Shown: positions 28,379 to 36,756 of the stretch, piece by piece
Layout: each line of letters opens with the position of its first letter
How positions within the stretch are numbered: position 1 is the first letter of the stretch
Source of the DNA: Methylobacterium sp. Leaf465
GTDB taxonomy: Bacteria > Pseudomonadota > Alphaproteobacteria > Rhizobiales > Beijerinckiaceae
Assembly: GCF_001424705.1 (NCBI RefSeq)
Contig: NZ_LMRA01000012.1
Span: forward strand, 1-64,000
Length of the DNA: 64,000 nucleotides
Direction of reading: 5' to 3'
Program-made: the position numbers and the translations under genes
Notes under the pieces: generated by a model
What the model saw: only the letters and a program-made list of their open reading frames with translations
Databases searched by the model: none
What the model was told of the DNA's origin: nothing

Positions 28379-29242
28379 TCAGGCCGCGCCCGCGTGCGGG
28401 GCCGGCTCCTCGGTGGAGATCGCGTCGACGGTGCGCTGGGGCGGGCTGCCCTGCCCGTCCGCGCGCACGATGCGGATCTGCTGGTTGACCGGCTGCATGT
28501 TGCCCCAGGGCGTCGAGAAGGCGATCTCGGCGGCGTCGCGCCCGACGCCGATGCGCACCAGGCCGTCGAGGTCGGCCTGGCGGGTCGCATCGAACAGCCA
28601 CCAGCGCCCGTCGAGATAGGCCTCGAACACCGCGTGGAAGTCGCTCGGCACGAGGCCGTGGGCGTAGCAGCTGACGAAGCGGGCGGGGATGCCGAGCGCC
28701 CGGCAGAAGGCGGTGCCGATATGGGCGAAGTCGCGGCAGACCCCGGCCCGCTTGAGCAGGCTCTCGTCGGCGGTGGTCTCGCCGTCGCTGGTGCCGGGCT
28801 GGTAGGTCAGGTGGTCGTGGATCCAGTTGCAGATCGCGTTGACCCGCTGGTGGCCCTTCGGCAGGGCGCCGAACTCGGCCAGCGCGAAGGGCGTCAGCCG
28901 GTCGGACGAGACGAAGCGGCTCGGCAGCAGGAACGGCAGGATGTCGAGGGGCAGCTGGGAGATCGGCGTCTCGTCGACCGTCGCCGGGTCGGCCCGGTGC
29001 ACGGTGAGCTCGACCTCGGCGCTGTATTCCAGGGCGAACTGCCCCACCGGCACGTTGACGCCGAGGTAGCGGTTCTGGAGGTCGGGCGTGATGTAGATGT
29101 CGCGCTTCAGGTTCGGCGACAGGATCAGGCTCTCGCTGAGGATCTCGACGCTACGCAGGCGCGCGACCTCGAGGTTGAAGATGAAGGTCGTGTCCGAGAG
29201 GATGTTGTAGGATAAGTTGCAGCCCAGTTGATAGCGCACCAT
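28379..29242 (-). CDS. Transglutaminase-like protease family protein
   Basis: The 287-residue soluble protein has a bacterial transglutaminase N-terminal beta domain (about 1-120) followed by the papain-like core. The triad is visible: Cys in LKRAGVCRDFAHIG, His in SDFHAVFEAYL and Asp in WWLFDATRQAD. Members act as cysteine proteases or amidases, often linked to peptide modification, and the target here is unknown. The ATG at 29242 is preferred because it precedes the conserved RYQLGCNLSYN start. It is divergent from the unknown gene at 29551. Confidence 0.9.
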   Translation of the reverse strand: MVRYQLGCNLSYNILSDTTFIFNLEVARLRSVEILSESLILSPNLKRDIYITPDLQNRYLGVNVPVGQFALEYSAEVELTVHRADPATVDETPISQLPLDILPFLLPSRFVSSDRLTPFALAEFGALPKGHQRVNAICNWIHDHLTYQPGTSDGETTADESLLKRAGVCRDFAHIGTAFCRALGIPARFVSCYAHGLVPSDFHAVFEAYLDGRWWLFDATRQADLDGLVRIGVGRDAAEIAFSTPWGNMQPVNQQIRIVRADGQGSPPQRTVDAISTEEPAPHAGAA

Positions 29243-29550
29243 CCGCTCCTTGCCGGCAGGTCTCGGCGGCCAGCATAGCAAGGATCGCGCCTGTGGCAGC
29301 AGAGATCGTGCCCGCCGAACCTGGGGATGGTTCGCGAGACTGCGGACGACTCGCGGACGAGACCATCGCCATGCGCCTCACGTTTTCGAGAGTTGAAAAT
29401 CTCAGGTTGCAAAACTACGGCAGCTGAGACAACTTGAGATATCTTCAGTGGAGTCGATGAAGACAATCTTCGGGACGAAGTCCTGAGAGATCACGCCACG
29501 CTGCAACGGCTGCGGTTTGGCGCTGCGCACCCATGCCGGGAGGGAAAGCC
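29243..29550. other. Divergent intergenic region
   Basis: The 308 bases separate two divergent genes. The half near 29380-29480 is distinctly A+T-richer (runs such as GAAAATCTCAGGTTGCAAAA and GATATCTTCAG) and should hold the promoters. AGGGA at 29541-29545 is the ribosome-binding site of the rightward gene. I see no palindrome strong enough to call an operator. Confidence 0.5.
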
Positions 29551-30027
29551 ATGGCGGTTGATTTCAGTGTGGTCGGCGTCTTCTACAAAACGCGCGTCGA
29601 TCTCGGCCAGGTGAAGGGCAATACGGTCGGCGATATTATGCAGTACCTCTATCGCACGGATCCGAACTTCTATTATACGTCGATCGTCTTCGATCAGAAC
29701 ACGATTGTGAACTCGATCGGGATCAACCACCCGACGCCGTTCCAGGGACGCACCGGGATCACCTATCCGGCCGGGTTCTATCGGTTGGCCCAGAGCTTCA
29801 CCGACCCGACTCCGAACCCCTACTCCGTCTGGCAATACTACCTCGCCGATCAGAACGGCATCCGCCGCGAAAGCGTCGGGGATCGCTCGTTCACCCAGGC
29901 GCCGGTGCAGGATGGCTGGTCCATCGTCTGGCGTCTCGTGACCATCTGCAACGCGCCGACCAGCCTCGCGAGGCGGATGCGCAAGCTCGTCACGCCGGAC
30001 GTGCAGGCCTCGTTGGGGATGACCTGA
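29551..30027 (+). CDS. Hypothetical protein, Tyr/Phe-rich
   Basis: The 158-residue soluble product begins MAVDFSVVGVFYKTRVDLGQ and is rich in aromatic residues (PNFYYTSIVF, PAGFYRLAQSF, YSVWQYYLADQ, DGWSIVWRLVTI). It has no signal peptide or membrane helix and reads as mainly beta. I recognise no family. AGGGA seven bases ahead supports the ATG at 29551 over an upstream ATG at 29533. Its codon use is less G+C-biased than its neighbours (GAT, ATT and TAT codons are frequent), which hints at acquisition by transfer. It ends five bases from lutC (convergent). Confidence 0.7.
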   Translation: MAVDFSVVGVFYKTRVDLGQVKGNTVGDIMQYLYRTDPNFYYTSIVFDQNTIVNSIGINHPTPFQGRTGITYPAGFYRLAQSFTDPTPNPYSVWQYYLADQNGIRRESVGDRSFTQAPVQDGWSIVWRLVTICNAPTSLARRMRKLVTPDVQASLGMT

Positions 30028-30031
30028 CCCC

Positions 30032-30625
30032 TCAGCCTCGCGGCACCAGGATCACCGTGAGCGAGCGCACGCCCTGCGCGCCGTGGATCAGCACGCCCTC
30101 GATGTCGGCGGTGGCCGAGGGGCCGGTGTGGAGCACGGCGTAATCGGCGTGGGCGAAGTCCGGGCGGCGGTAGGCCGCCTGGATGTTCACCAGGATGTCG
30201 GCCGGGTCGAGGAGCACCACCAGGTGCTGGGCGAGGTAGGCGACGGCGTTCACCTGCAGTTCGGCCTGCGTGAACAGCACCGAGCCGGTCTCGGCGACCC
30301 CGAACACCGCCCGCACGACGGCGACGTCGACGTCGGCGAGGTCCTGCGGCCGGGCCACGGCGCCAAGATCGCGGTTGCCCGCGATCTCCGTCACGGCCGA
30401 GGCGATGACCGACGCGCCGGCCAGGCGCTCGGGCACGCTGGCGAAGGGGTCGCCGCCGGGGTCGGCCTCGGCGAGCCGGCCGCCCATGCGCTTCAGGCGC
30501 TCGCCGAACTCGGCCACGTGGTCGTCGCCGACCAGTGGCGCGAAGAGCGGCACCTCCGGCAGGGGGTAATCGCCCGCCGGGCGGTTCTGGCGGATGCGCG
30601 CCAGGGTGGTTTCGCGGACGCTCAT
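30032..30625 (-). CDS. lutC: Lactate utilization protein C (LUD domain)
   Basis: The 197-residue LUD-fold protein is the third member of the LutABC iron-sulfur L-lactate oxidation complex. It carries the typical AVFGVAETGSVLFTQAE, VLLDPADILVNI, TGPSATADIEGVLIHGAQG and C-terminal VILVP. LutC has no cluster of its own and is needed for the complex's function. It overlaps lutB by four bases, so the three are translationally coupled. Confidence 0.92.
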   Translation of the reverse strand: MSVRETTLARIRQNRPAGDYPLPEVPLFAPLVGDDHVAEFGERLKRMGGRLAEADPGGDPFASVPERLAGASVIASAVTEIAGNRDLGAVARPQDLADVDVAVVRAVFGVAETGSVLFTQAELQVNAVAYLAQHLVVLLDPADILVNIQAAYRRPDFAHADYAVLHTGPSATADIEGVLIHGAQGVRSLTVILVPRG

Positions 30626-32361
30626 GTCGCACTCTTCGTCGTGTCGCCGGTCTTCGTCGTGTCGCCGGTCTTCGTGGTGCCGTCGGTCTTGGTCGTGTCG
30701 CGGGTCTTCGTCGTGTCGCCGGTCTTGGTCGTGTCGAGGGTCTTCCTGCCCCCCGCCTGGCCCATGCGGTTCTGCTTGTACCAGGCGTGGAAGGTCTGGC
30801 GCGGGGCCTCGGGCATCTCGCGGCCCTTCCCCCAGGTGTTGAGCGGGTTGTAGACGGCGAAGCGCGGCAGCACCTTGAGGGCGGAATCGGCGGCGCCGAT
30901 GGCCGCCCGGTAGGTGGCCGGGCGGCTCAGGACCTGGCCCGCCGCCTTCATCATGCCCTGCTTCAGGAGCGGGATCTGGTGCTCCTCGGCCAAGACCTTC
31001 CGCCACGCGAAGATCTGCTCGTGGATGTTGATCTTCACCGGGCAGACATTGGTGCAGGAGCCGTTCATCGTCGAGGAGAACGGCAGGGTCGAGTATTTCC
31101 GCTTGTTGAAGGTCGGGTCGATGATCAGCCCGATCGGGCCCGAATAGGTGGCGCCGTAGGACAGGCCCCCCGAGCGCCGGTAGACCGGGCAGGTGTTCAT
31201 GCAGGCGCCGCAGCGGATGCATTTCAGGGACGTCCAGAACTCCTCCATGCCGAGGCGCTCGGAGCGGCCGTTGTCGACCAGCACCATGTGCATCTCGGTG
31301 CCCGCGCGGGGCGCGCGGAAGTGCGAGGTGTACTGGGTGATCGGCGAGCCCAGCGCCGAGCGCGAGAGCAGGCGCAGGAACACGCCGAGATGCTCGATGC
31401 GCGGGATCAGCTTCTCGATGCCGATGGAGTGGATCTGGAGCTTCGGCACGTTGCCCGAGAGATCGGCATTGCCCTCGTTGGTACAGGTCACCACCGTGCC
31501 GGTCTCGGCGATGGCGAAGTTGCAGCCGGTGAGCCCCGCATCCGCCTCCAGGATCAGCGGGCGCGTGTGCATGCGCTGGCTCTCGGCGAGGTAGTGGGCG
31601 TCGTCGTTCTCGGGGTCGGTTCCCATGGTGCGGGAGAAGACCTCGGCCACGTCGAAGCGGGTCTTGTGCACGGCCGGCACCACCACGTGGCTCGGCTCCT
31701 CGTTGTCGAGCTGCTGGATGCGCTCGCCGAGATCGGTCTCGATCACCTCGATGCCGGTGCCGGCCATGTAGTGCCGGAAGCCGCATTCCTCGGTGAGCAT
31801 CGACTTCGACTTGATCAGCGACTTGGCGCCGTGATCCTTGAGGATGCCGTGCACGATGCGGTTGTGCTCGGCCCCGTCGGCGGCCCAGTGCACGTGCACG
31901 CCGTTGGCCTTCGCCTGGGCCTCGAACTGCTCGAGGTAGCGGTCGAGGTTCGCCAGGGTGTGCGTCTTGATCTGGGAGGCGAGCTCGCGCAGCTCCTCCC
32001 ATTCGGGGATGCCGAAGGCGGCGGTGTCGCGCTTGGAGCGCAGGTCCCAGAGCCGGGCGTCGTGCGCCTTCTGGTGCAGCGGCGCGGCGAGGAAGCGCTC
32101 GGCGGCCTCGGCCTGGTCGATGGGCCGGTCGCCGCGGATCTTGGCGCCGCGCGGCTGCGGCTCGCGGGGCGCCTTCGGGGAGATGGCCTCGGCCGAGATC
32201 GGCCTCGAGGCGCCCTCCGCGTGCTGCAGGCGCCGGCCGTCCTGGCCCCGCTCGCTCTCGTCGTTCGCGGCCAGCACCTCGGGATGGATCACGCCGTCGC
32301 GGCGGGCATCGTCGCGGGGTCGAAGGTCCTCTCGGGGACGGAGTTCATCGGAGGCGCTCAT
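30622..32361 (-). CDS. lutB: Lactate utilization iron-sulfur protein B, with repeat tail
   Basis: The 579-residue LldF/LutB protein has an N-terminal variable region (to about 75), a LUD-like core with GCNFAIAETGTVVTCTNEGN, and two ferredoxin-like cluster motifs: CIRCGACMNTCPVYRRSGG and CTNVCPVKI. The C-terminal LutB tail ends near MGQAGGRKT. Beyond that the protein carries about 36 residues of (G/R)DTTKT hexapeptide repeats that I do not associate with this family. The N-terminus is also extended compared with typical LutB. The start at 32361 overlaps lutA by four bases. Confidence 0.93.
   Translation of the reverse strand: MSASDELRPREDLRPRDDARRDGVIHPEVLAANDESERGQDGRRLQHAEGASRPISAEAISPKAPREPQPRGAKIRGDRPIDQAEAAERFLAAPLHQKAHDARLWDLRSKRDTAAFGIPEWEELRELASQIKTHTLANLDRYLEQFEAQAKANGVHVHWAADGAEHNRIVHGILKDHGAKSLIKSKSMLTEECGFRHYMAGTGIEVIETDLGERIQQLDNEEPSHVVVPAVHKTRFDVAEVFSRTMGTDPENDDAHYLAESQRMHTRPLILEADAGLTGCNFAIAETGTVVTCTNEGNADLSGNVPKLQIHSIGIEKLIPRIEHLGVFLRLLSRSALGSPITQYTSHFRAPRAGTEMHMVLVDNGRSERLGMEEFWTSLKCIRCGACMNTCPVYRRSGGLSYGATYSGPIGLIIDPTFNKRKYSTLPFSSTMNGSCTNVCPVKINIHEQIFAWRKVLAEEHQIPLLKQGMMKAAGQVLSRPATYRAAIGAADSALKVLPRFAVYNPLNTWGKGREMPEAPRQTFHAWYKQNRMGQAGGRKTLDTTKTGDTTKTRDTTKTDGTTKTGDTTKTGDTTKSAT
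30634..30741. repeat. 18-bp tandem repeat, about six units, inside lutB
   Basis: Units of the form GTCTT(C/G)GTCGTGTCGCCG repeat with small changes. In frame they encode DTTKTG/R hexapeptides at the LutB C-terminus. Because 18 is a multiple of three, copy-number change keeps the frame and leaves the lutC start intact. Confidence 0.9.
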
Positions 32362-33101
32362 GCGGTCGCTCCATTCAGGATGCGGGCGATGTGGATGTAC
32401 TTGAGCGGCACGCCGAGCCGCTCGGCGCAGCCCTTCTGGTGCATCAGGCAGGAGGAATCGGCCGAGACGACGTAGGCGGCCCCGGCCTGGGCGTGGTCCG
32501 CGACCTTGTCGTAGCCCATCTTGGCCGAGACGGCGGGCTCGAACACCGAGAAGGTGCCGCCGAAGCCGCAGCACTCGTCGGGCCGGGCGGGGGCCACGAT
32601 CTCGATGCCCTTGACCTTCTTCAGGAGATCCAGGGGCTTGGAGAAGAACGGCGCGTTCAGCTCGGACGGGCGGGCGTGGTGGATGCCCCGGAGCGCGTTG
32701 CAGTTGCCGTGGTAGCCGACCTTGTGGGGGAACTCGGCCCAGGGGAATTCATCGACCTTGAGGATGTCGTGCAGGAACTCGACCAGCTCGAAGGTCTTGG
32801 CCCGCACCGCCTTGACCTCCTCGGTCTGCGGGATCGCCGTGAGGTGCTCGCGCACCTGGTGCACGCAGGAGCCGGATGGGGCCACCACGTAGTCGAACGG
32901 GGCGAAGTTCTTCACGAACAGGGCCTCGGTGGCGGCGGCCTCGGCGTGGCAGCCGGTGTTGGTCATCGGCTGGCCGCAGCAGGTCTGGTCGAAGGGGTAG
33001 TCCACGTCGAGCCCGAAGCGCTCCAGCAGCTCCAGGGTGGCCACCCCCACCTCCGGCTCGAAGGCGTCGACGTAGCACGGCACGAACAGTCCGATGCGCA
33101 T
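32358..33101 (-). CDS. lutA: Lactate utilization protein A (CCG-domain protein)
   Basis: The 247-residue protein has the two CCG modules of the heterodisulfide reductase D/LldE type: FDQTCCGQPMTNTGC near residue 40 and PDECCGFGGTFSVFEP near 180. Further Cys/His motifs (GSCVHQ, YHGNCNALR, DSSCLMHQKG) complete the ligands for non-cubane clusters. It is the first gene of lutABC on the minus strand and begins with FVPCYVDAFEPEV, the family start. Confidence 0.95.
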   Translation of the reverse strand: MRIGLFVPCYVDAFEPEVGVATLELLERFGLDVDYPFDQTCCGQPMTNTGCHAEAAATEALFVKNFAPFDYVVAPSGSCVHQVREHLTAIPQTEEVKAVRAKTFELVEFLHDILKVDEFPWAEFPHKVGYHGNCNALRGIHHARPSELNAPFFSKPLDLLKKVKGIEIVAPARPDECCGFGGTFSVFEPAVSAKMGYDKVADHAQAGAAYVVSADSSCLMHQKGCAERLGVPLKYIHIARILNGATA

Positions 33102-33489
33102 GGCGTTCCCTGGTCCCGCGCCCGCCGGGACACCCCGCCGGCCGCCTTTGGAAATGTTCTACTCTGGGGCCGGGTTTAGAGCATCGGACCAAAAAGGGGA
33201 AACCGGTTTCTCGGGCGCGGGGGCCGTGGGCCGGCGCCCCGGCACGCATCCCGGCGGGTGGCGCACGCATCGGTCTCGGCGGGTTCACGTCTCGCGCCTT
33301 CGCGGAGCCTTTTCGCGCCCGCGCGGACGATGGCGTGCCGTCCGACCCGACCCCGACCCGTACCACGCGCCCGCGGACCGGGACGACCTCGCCGGCATCC
33401 GGCAGGGCGAGGGGTCGGGCGCTGCGCGGACGGTTCGTCCCTCGGGCGAGTCCGGGGGGGGCTCCGGGTCTCGCGCGGGGCTTGGGATC
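33102..33489. other. Intergenic region upstream of lutA
   Basis: These 388 bases carry the lutABC leader and an interspersed-repeat fragment at about 33176-33215. The rest is extremely G+C-rich with overlapping open frames on every strand and no coding signal. I see no regulator gene for the lut operon here. Confidence 0.5.
33176..33215. repeat. Fragment of an interspersed Rhizobiales palindromic repeat
   Basis: TTTAGAGCATCGGACCAAAA followed by AGGGGAAACCGGTTTCTCGG resembles the common intergenic element of this order (GAGCATC..CC.AAAAG.GG.AACCGGTTT). Here only one arm is well kept, so it is a decayed or partial copy. The identification is from memory of the element, not a search. Confidence 0.5.
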
Positions 33490-34818
33490 TCACGCGCGCG
33501 GCGCGGACTCCCGGTGCCCCAGGCCGCCCGGCCGCGGGGCCGTCGACGGACCGGGGCGCATCGGGGCCCCGCCGGGGTGGAGCACCCGGAGGGCGACGCA
33601 GGCGAGCACGGCCAGGGCCAGCCCGAGCCCGAGGGGCACCCCCGTCAGGTCGGCGACGAGGCGCGGCAGGGCGAACAGGGGCGTCGCGCACAGGAGGGCC
33701 CGCTCCGGCCAGCGCAGGCCGCCGGCGTCCCGGGCCGCCAGGACGAGGAACAGGGTCGCGGGCACCAGGGGCGCGAGGTCGTAGACCGGCAGGTAGGGCG
33801 AGAGCAGCGGCACCGCGGCGAGCAGGGCGGCGGCGCGCAGGGGCGCGGGCGTCGGCCCGCGCCAGCTGCGCAGCGCCAGCGCCAGCGCCGCCAGGGCGAC
33901 GAGGCCCTGGAAGGCCCAGGCGGCGGCCATCGTGCCGCCCGCGAGCCGCACTGCGCCGAAGGCGCTGGCGTTGACGTCGAGGCCCGCCCCGGCGTCCCGG
34001 AGGATGATCTGGTTGGTGGTGCCGAGGGTCCGGAGGAAGCCGATCCAGGGCGCCGGGCCGAACGCCGCCAGGGCGGCGGCGGCGAGGGCGAGCATGGTGG
34101 CGAGGCAGGCGCCCAGGCAGGCCCGGCGGCCGGTGGCCAGGAGCAGGAGCGGCGCCAGCACCGCGAAGTGCGGCTTGTAGCAGAGCAGCCCGAAGCACAG
34201 CCCCGCGAGCCAGGGGCGCCGGTCCACCAGGGTCGCGCCCAGGGTCAGGAGCGCGGCGGTGAACAGGGCGTTCTGGCCGTAGACGAGCGTGCAGAAGACG
34301 AGCGGATGCGCGAGCGCGATCCCGGCCCCGTCGCGGCACCCGGCCGCGAGTCCCATCGCGAAGGCGAACAGGCCGACGGACAGCGCGGTCCAGAGCCAGA
34401 AGGCGGCCTGCGGCTCCCACACCGCCAGGGCGGCGGCCGGCAGCAGGAACACCGGCGGGTAGTGCCAGGCGAAGCGGCAATCCGGCCCGAACGCGGCCTT
34501 CAGGTTCGCGAGGTGCACCGGCAGGTCGTAGGGCTCGCCGGCGCGGCCCTCCAGCGCGGCCCGGCCCGCGACCCAGATCTGGCTGAAATCCACGCCGAGC
34601 ACGTCGCCCCGCCAGTTCCGCCGCGGCTCGGGGCCGGTGCCGTACAGCACCGCCACCACCCCGAGGGTCAGGGGCACGAGGATCCAGGCGGCGCGCCGGG
34701 CAAAGGCCAGGAGGCGCGCATCGGAGCCCACCAGGTCCGCGAACGCGGCGCGCCAGGCGCCGCGCGGCGCAGGCGCGGTTGCGTGCCGTCCCGTCATGGC
34801 CATTCCGATCACACGCAC
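33490..34818 (-). CDS. GT87/DUF2029-type polytopic mannosyltransferase-like protein
   Basis: The 442-residue membrane protein has about nine to ten hydrophobic helices. It carries the GT-C-like first-loop motif GVDFSQIWVAGRAALEGRAG, followed by the WHYPPVFLL motif near 120 that marks the DUF2029 family of polyprenyl-phosphate-sugar-dependent transferases. YKPHF near 215 and SPYLPVYDL near 360 also fit. Translation probably starts at the GTG at 34818 (GGAG eight bases ahead), with ATGs at 34803 and 34797 as alternatives. The acceptor is unknown, and no glycan cluster lies next to it. Confidence 0.85.
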   Translation of the reverse strand: MRVIGMAMTGRHATAPAPRGAWRAAFADLVGSDARLLAFARRAAWILVPLTLGVVAVLYGTGPEPRRNWRGDVLGVDFSQIWVAGRAALEGRAGEPYDLPVHLANLKAAFGPDCRFAWHYPPVFLLPAAALAVWEPQAAFWLWTALSVGLFAFAMGLAAGCRDGAGIALAHPLVFCTLVYGQNALFTAALLTLGATLVDRRPWLAGLCFGLLCYKPHFAVLAPLLLLATGRRACLGACLATMLALAAAALAAFGPAPWIGFLRTLGTTNQIILRDAGAGLDVNASAFGAVRLAGGTMAAAWAFQGLVALAALALALRSWRGPTPAPLRAAALLAAVPLLSPYLPVYDLAPLVPATLFLVLAARDAGGLRWPERALLCATPLFALPRLVADLTGVPLGLGLALAVLACVALRVLHPGGAPMRPGPSTAPRPGGLGHRESAPRA

Positions 34819-35676
34819 CAGGAACGCTCCGGGGCACGGGCGGCCGCGACGACGGTCCCGACCCGGGCGGCCGGAGGCTGTGTCCGCCCGGCTTCAGTAA
34901 GGCCGAAAGCGCTTAACAAACCGCGCCCGGCCCGGGTGGATGCGGTCCGGCCGGCGCCCCAGCGGGCCGCCAGGGTTCCGTCGGTCAGGTGGACCGTTGC
35001 GACGCCGAGCCCGGTGGCGAGGCCGGTGGGCAGGGCGCCCGCGAGGGTGCGCCGGATGCAGAGAAGGCTCGTCGGGCCGATGGGCGCGGCGATGGACAGA
35101 CCCCGGCTCGCGCCGGCCGGCAGGGCCGTGGCGATGACGCTCACGGCGCCCGCCACGGGCGCCTCGTCGACCTCCGTGTGGTCGTGGGCGACGAATCCCG
35201 CCCGTGGCGCGACCGTCGCGAGGGTCGCCTCCGGGGAGCCGATCGGCCCGCGCTTCAGGGCCGAGGAAGCCCGGGCTCAGGCGAGATCGGGCCCGTCGTT
35301 CCGTTCGTCGGCCCGCGTCGCGGTGCAGGACAGGACGACGACGGCGCTGGCGCAGAAGGTCCTGATGGCGGGATCCTCCGAAACGCGGACAGTCTCGGCA
35401 GGTCCGGAAGGCACGGCCGCGGCCGTTCCGGTCGCTGCCGGCTCCGGCCGGTGCCCCGACCCCATCGAAAAAGCACCGTCTCGCCAGGGGTTTGCCGCGT
35501 ACCGCGCGACCGGCCGGGGACCGCCCGCCGCACCGTGCTCCGCGGGCGGAGGGACCTGCCGCCGGCCCCGCGCCCGGCTCGGGCCGGCGACATCCCCCAT
35601 TCGGAGGATACCGCCGCCGGTTTTGGACTGATATTGGTCTTATCAAGATCAGACACATCATCAGTGGGGCGGGCCG
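34819..35676. other. 858-base spacer with a gene remnant
   Basis: The spacer separates the divergent GT87-type and LuxR-type genes. It contains a truncated LysE-like fragment (separate entry) and otherwise only low-quality, Arg/Pro-rich open frames on both strands. Near 35620-35660 the sequence turns A+T-richer (TATTGGTCTTATCAAGATCA), probably the promoter of the LuxR-type gene. Confidence 0.5.
35000..35156 (-). pseudogene. Truncated LysE-family transporter remnant
   Basis: On the minus strand, GLSIAAPIGPTSLLCIRRTL followed by AGALPTGLATGLGVATVHL is the N-terminal signature of LysE/RhtB-type amino-acid exporters, including the APIGP motif. The similarity stops after about 50 residues, where the frame turns into unrelated Arg/Ala-rich sequence. 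The remaining helices, about 150 residues, are missing. I read it as the 5' end of a decayed exporter gene. Confidence 0.6.
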
Positions 35677-36756
35677 ATGCGGGAAACTCTGATCGACCGG
35701 ATCTATGAAGCGGCCGGCACGCCCGAATTCTGGCCGGACGTCCTCCAATGCTTCGGAGAGACGGCGCATTCGGATGGCGGCGTGCTCATGGTCCTGCCGC
35801 CCACGGGCACGCCGCGCTGGATCGCCTCCCCGTCCCTCGAGCGCCGCCTGCGGCATCACACCGACGCCGCGTCCTGGCGGGGCAGCGGGCGCACGGCGCA
35901 GTGGCGCGCCCTCGCCCAGGGGAGCTTCGTCCGCGACGTCGACCTGCTGCCGGGTTCCTATGACGGCCGGTCCTCCCGGGTCGACGAACCGTTCTGGCAG
36001 GTGGGGACGACGATCCCCCTCCCCACCGGCGACGTGGCGATCGTCACGGCCGAGCGCCGGGCCGAGGCCGGTCCGCACGAGGCCGGCCTCCTGCCGCGCC
36101 TCGATGCCCTGCGGCCGCATCTCGTCCGCGCCTGCCGGCTCGGGGCGCGATTCGGCTCCGGGCGCGCCCGCACCACCACCACGGCGCTCAACCGGATCGG
36201 GCTGCCGGCCGCGGTCCTGTCGGCCTCGGGGCGGGTCCTGGCCATGAATGCCCGCCTGGAGGAGCAGGACGAGATCCTGCCCTCGGGCCAGCATGGCGGC
36301 CTCCTGTTCAAGAGCCTGGTCAACAGCAAGCTCCTGCAGGACGCGATCGCCGACGTGGTCGCCGGCCGGCGCGCGGCCCAGACCATGCCGGTGCGCGGCT
36401 ACGCCGACCGCCGCGCCCACATCGCCCACATCCTGCGCTTCGACCGACACCCCGGCGACGTCTTCGACGCCTCGGCGGTGCTCCTCATCCTGGTGCAGGT
36501 CGGCGCCCGGGCGGCGCCGGATGACGGCCTCCTCCACCTGCTGTTCGACCTGACCCCGGCGGAGGCGCGCCTGCTCCAGGCCCTGGCCGGGGGCCTGCGC
36601 CTGCAGAGCTATGCCGAGAGCGTCGGCGTCCAGACCAGCACGGTGCGGACCCAGCTCACCTCGATCTTCAACAAAACGGGCACCAAGCGGCAGGCGGAAC
36701 TCCTGAGCATCGTGGCCTCGCTCTCGATGTTCAGCGGGCCGTCGGCCCCGTGCTGA
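35677..36756 (+). CDS. LuxR-type transcriptional regulator
   Basis: The 359-residue protein has a long N-terminal part (about 1-285, with a PAS-like segment TTALNRIGLPAAVLSASGRVLAMN near 170) and a C-terminal LuxR/GerE helix-turn-helix domain. The domain runs from DLTPAEARLLQALAGGLRLQ through SVGVQTSTVRTQLTSIFNKT to GTKRQAELLSIV. The signal is unknown, with no receiver domain. Its 3' end overlaps the convergent kinase gene by 26 bases. Confidence 0.88.
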   Translation: MRETLIDRIYEAAGTPEFWPDVLQCFGETAHSDGGVLMVLPPTGTPRWIASPSLERRLRHHTDAASWRGSGRTAQWRALAQGSFVRDVDLLPGSYDGRSSRVDEPFWQVGTTIPLPTGDVAIVTAERRAEAGPHEAGLLPRLDALRPHLVRACRLGARFGSGRARTTTTALNRIGLPAAVLSASGRVLAMNARLEEQDEILPSGQHGGLLFKSLVNSKLLQDAIADVVAGRRAAQTMPVRGYADRRAHIAHILRFDRHPGDVFDASAVLLILVQVGARAAPDDGLLHLLFDLTPAEARLLQALAGGLRLQSYAESVGVQTSTVRTQLTSIFNKTGTKRQAELLSIVASLSMFSGPSAPC

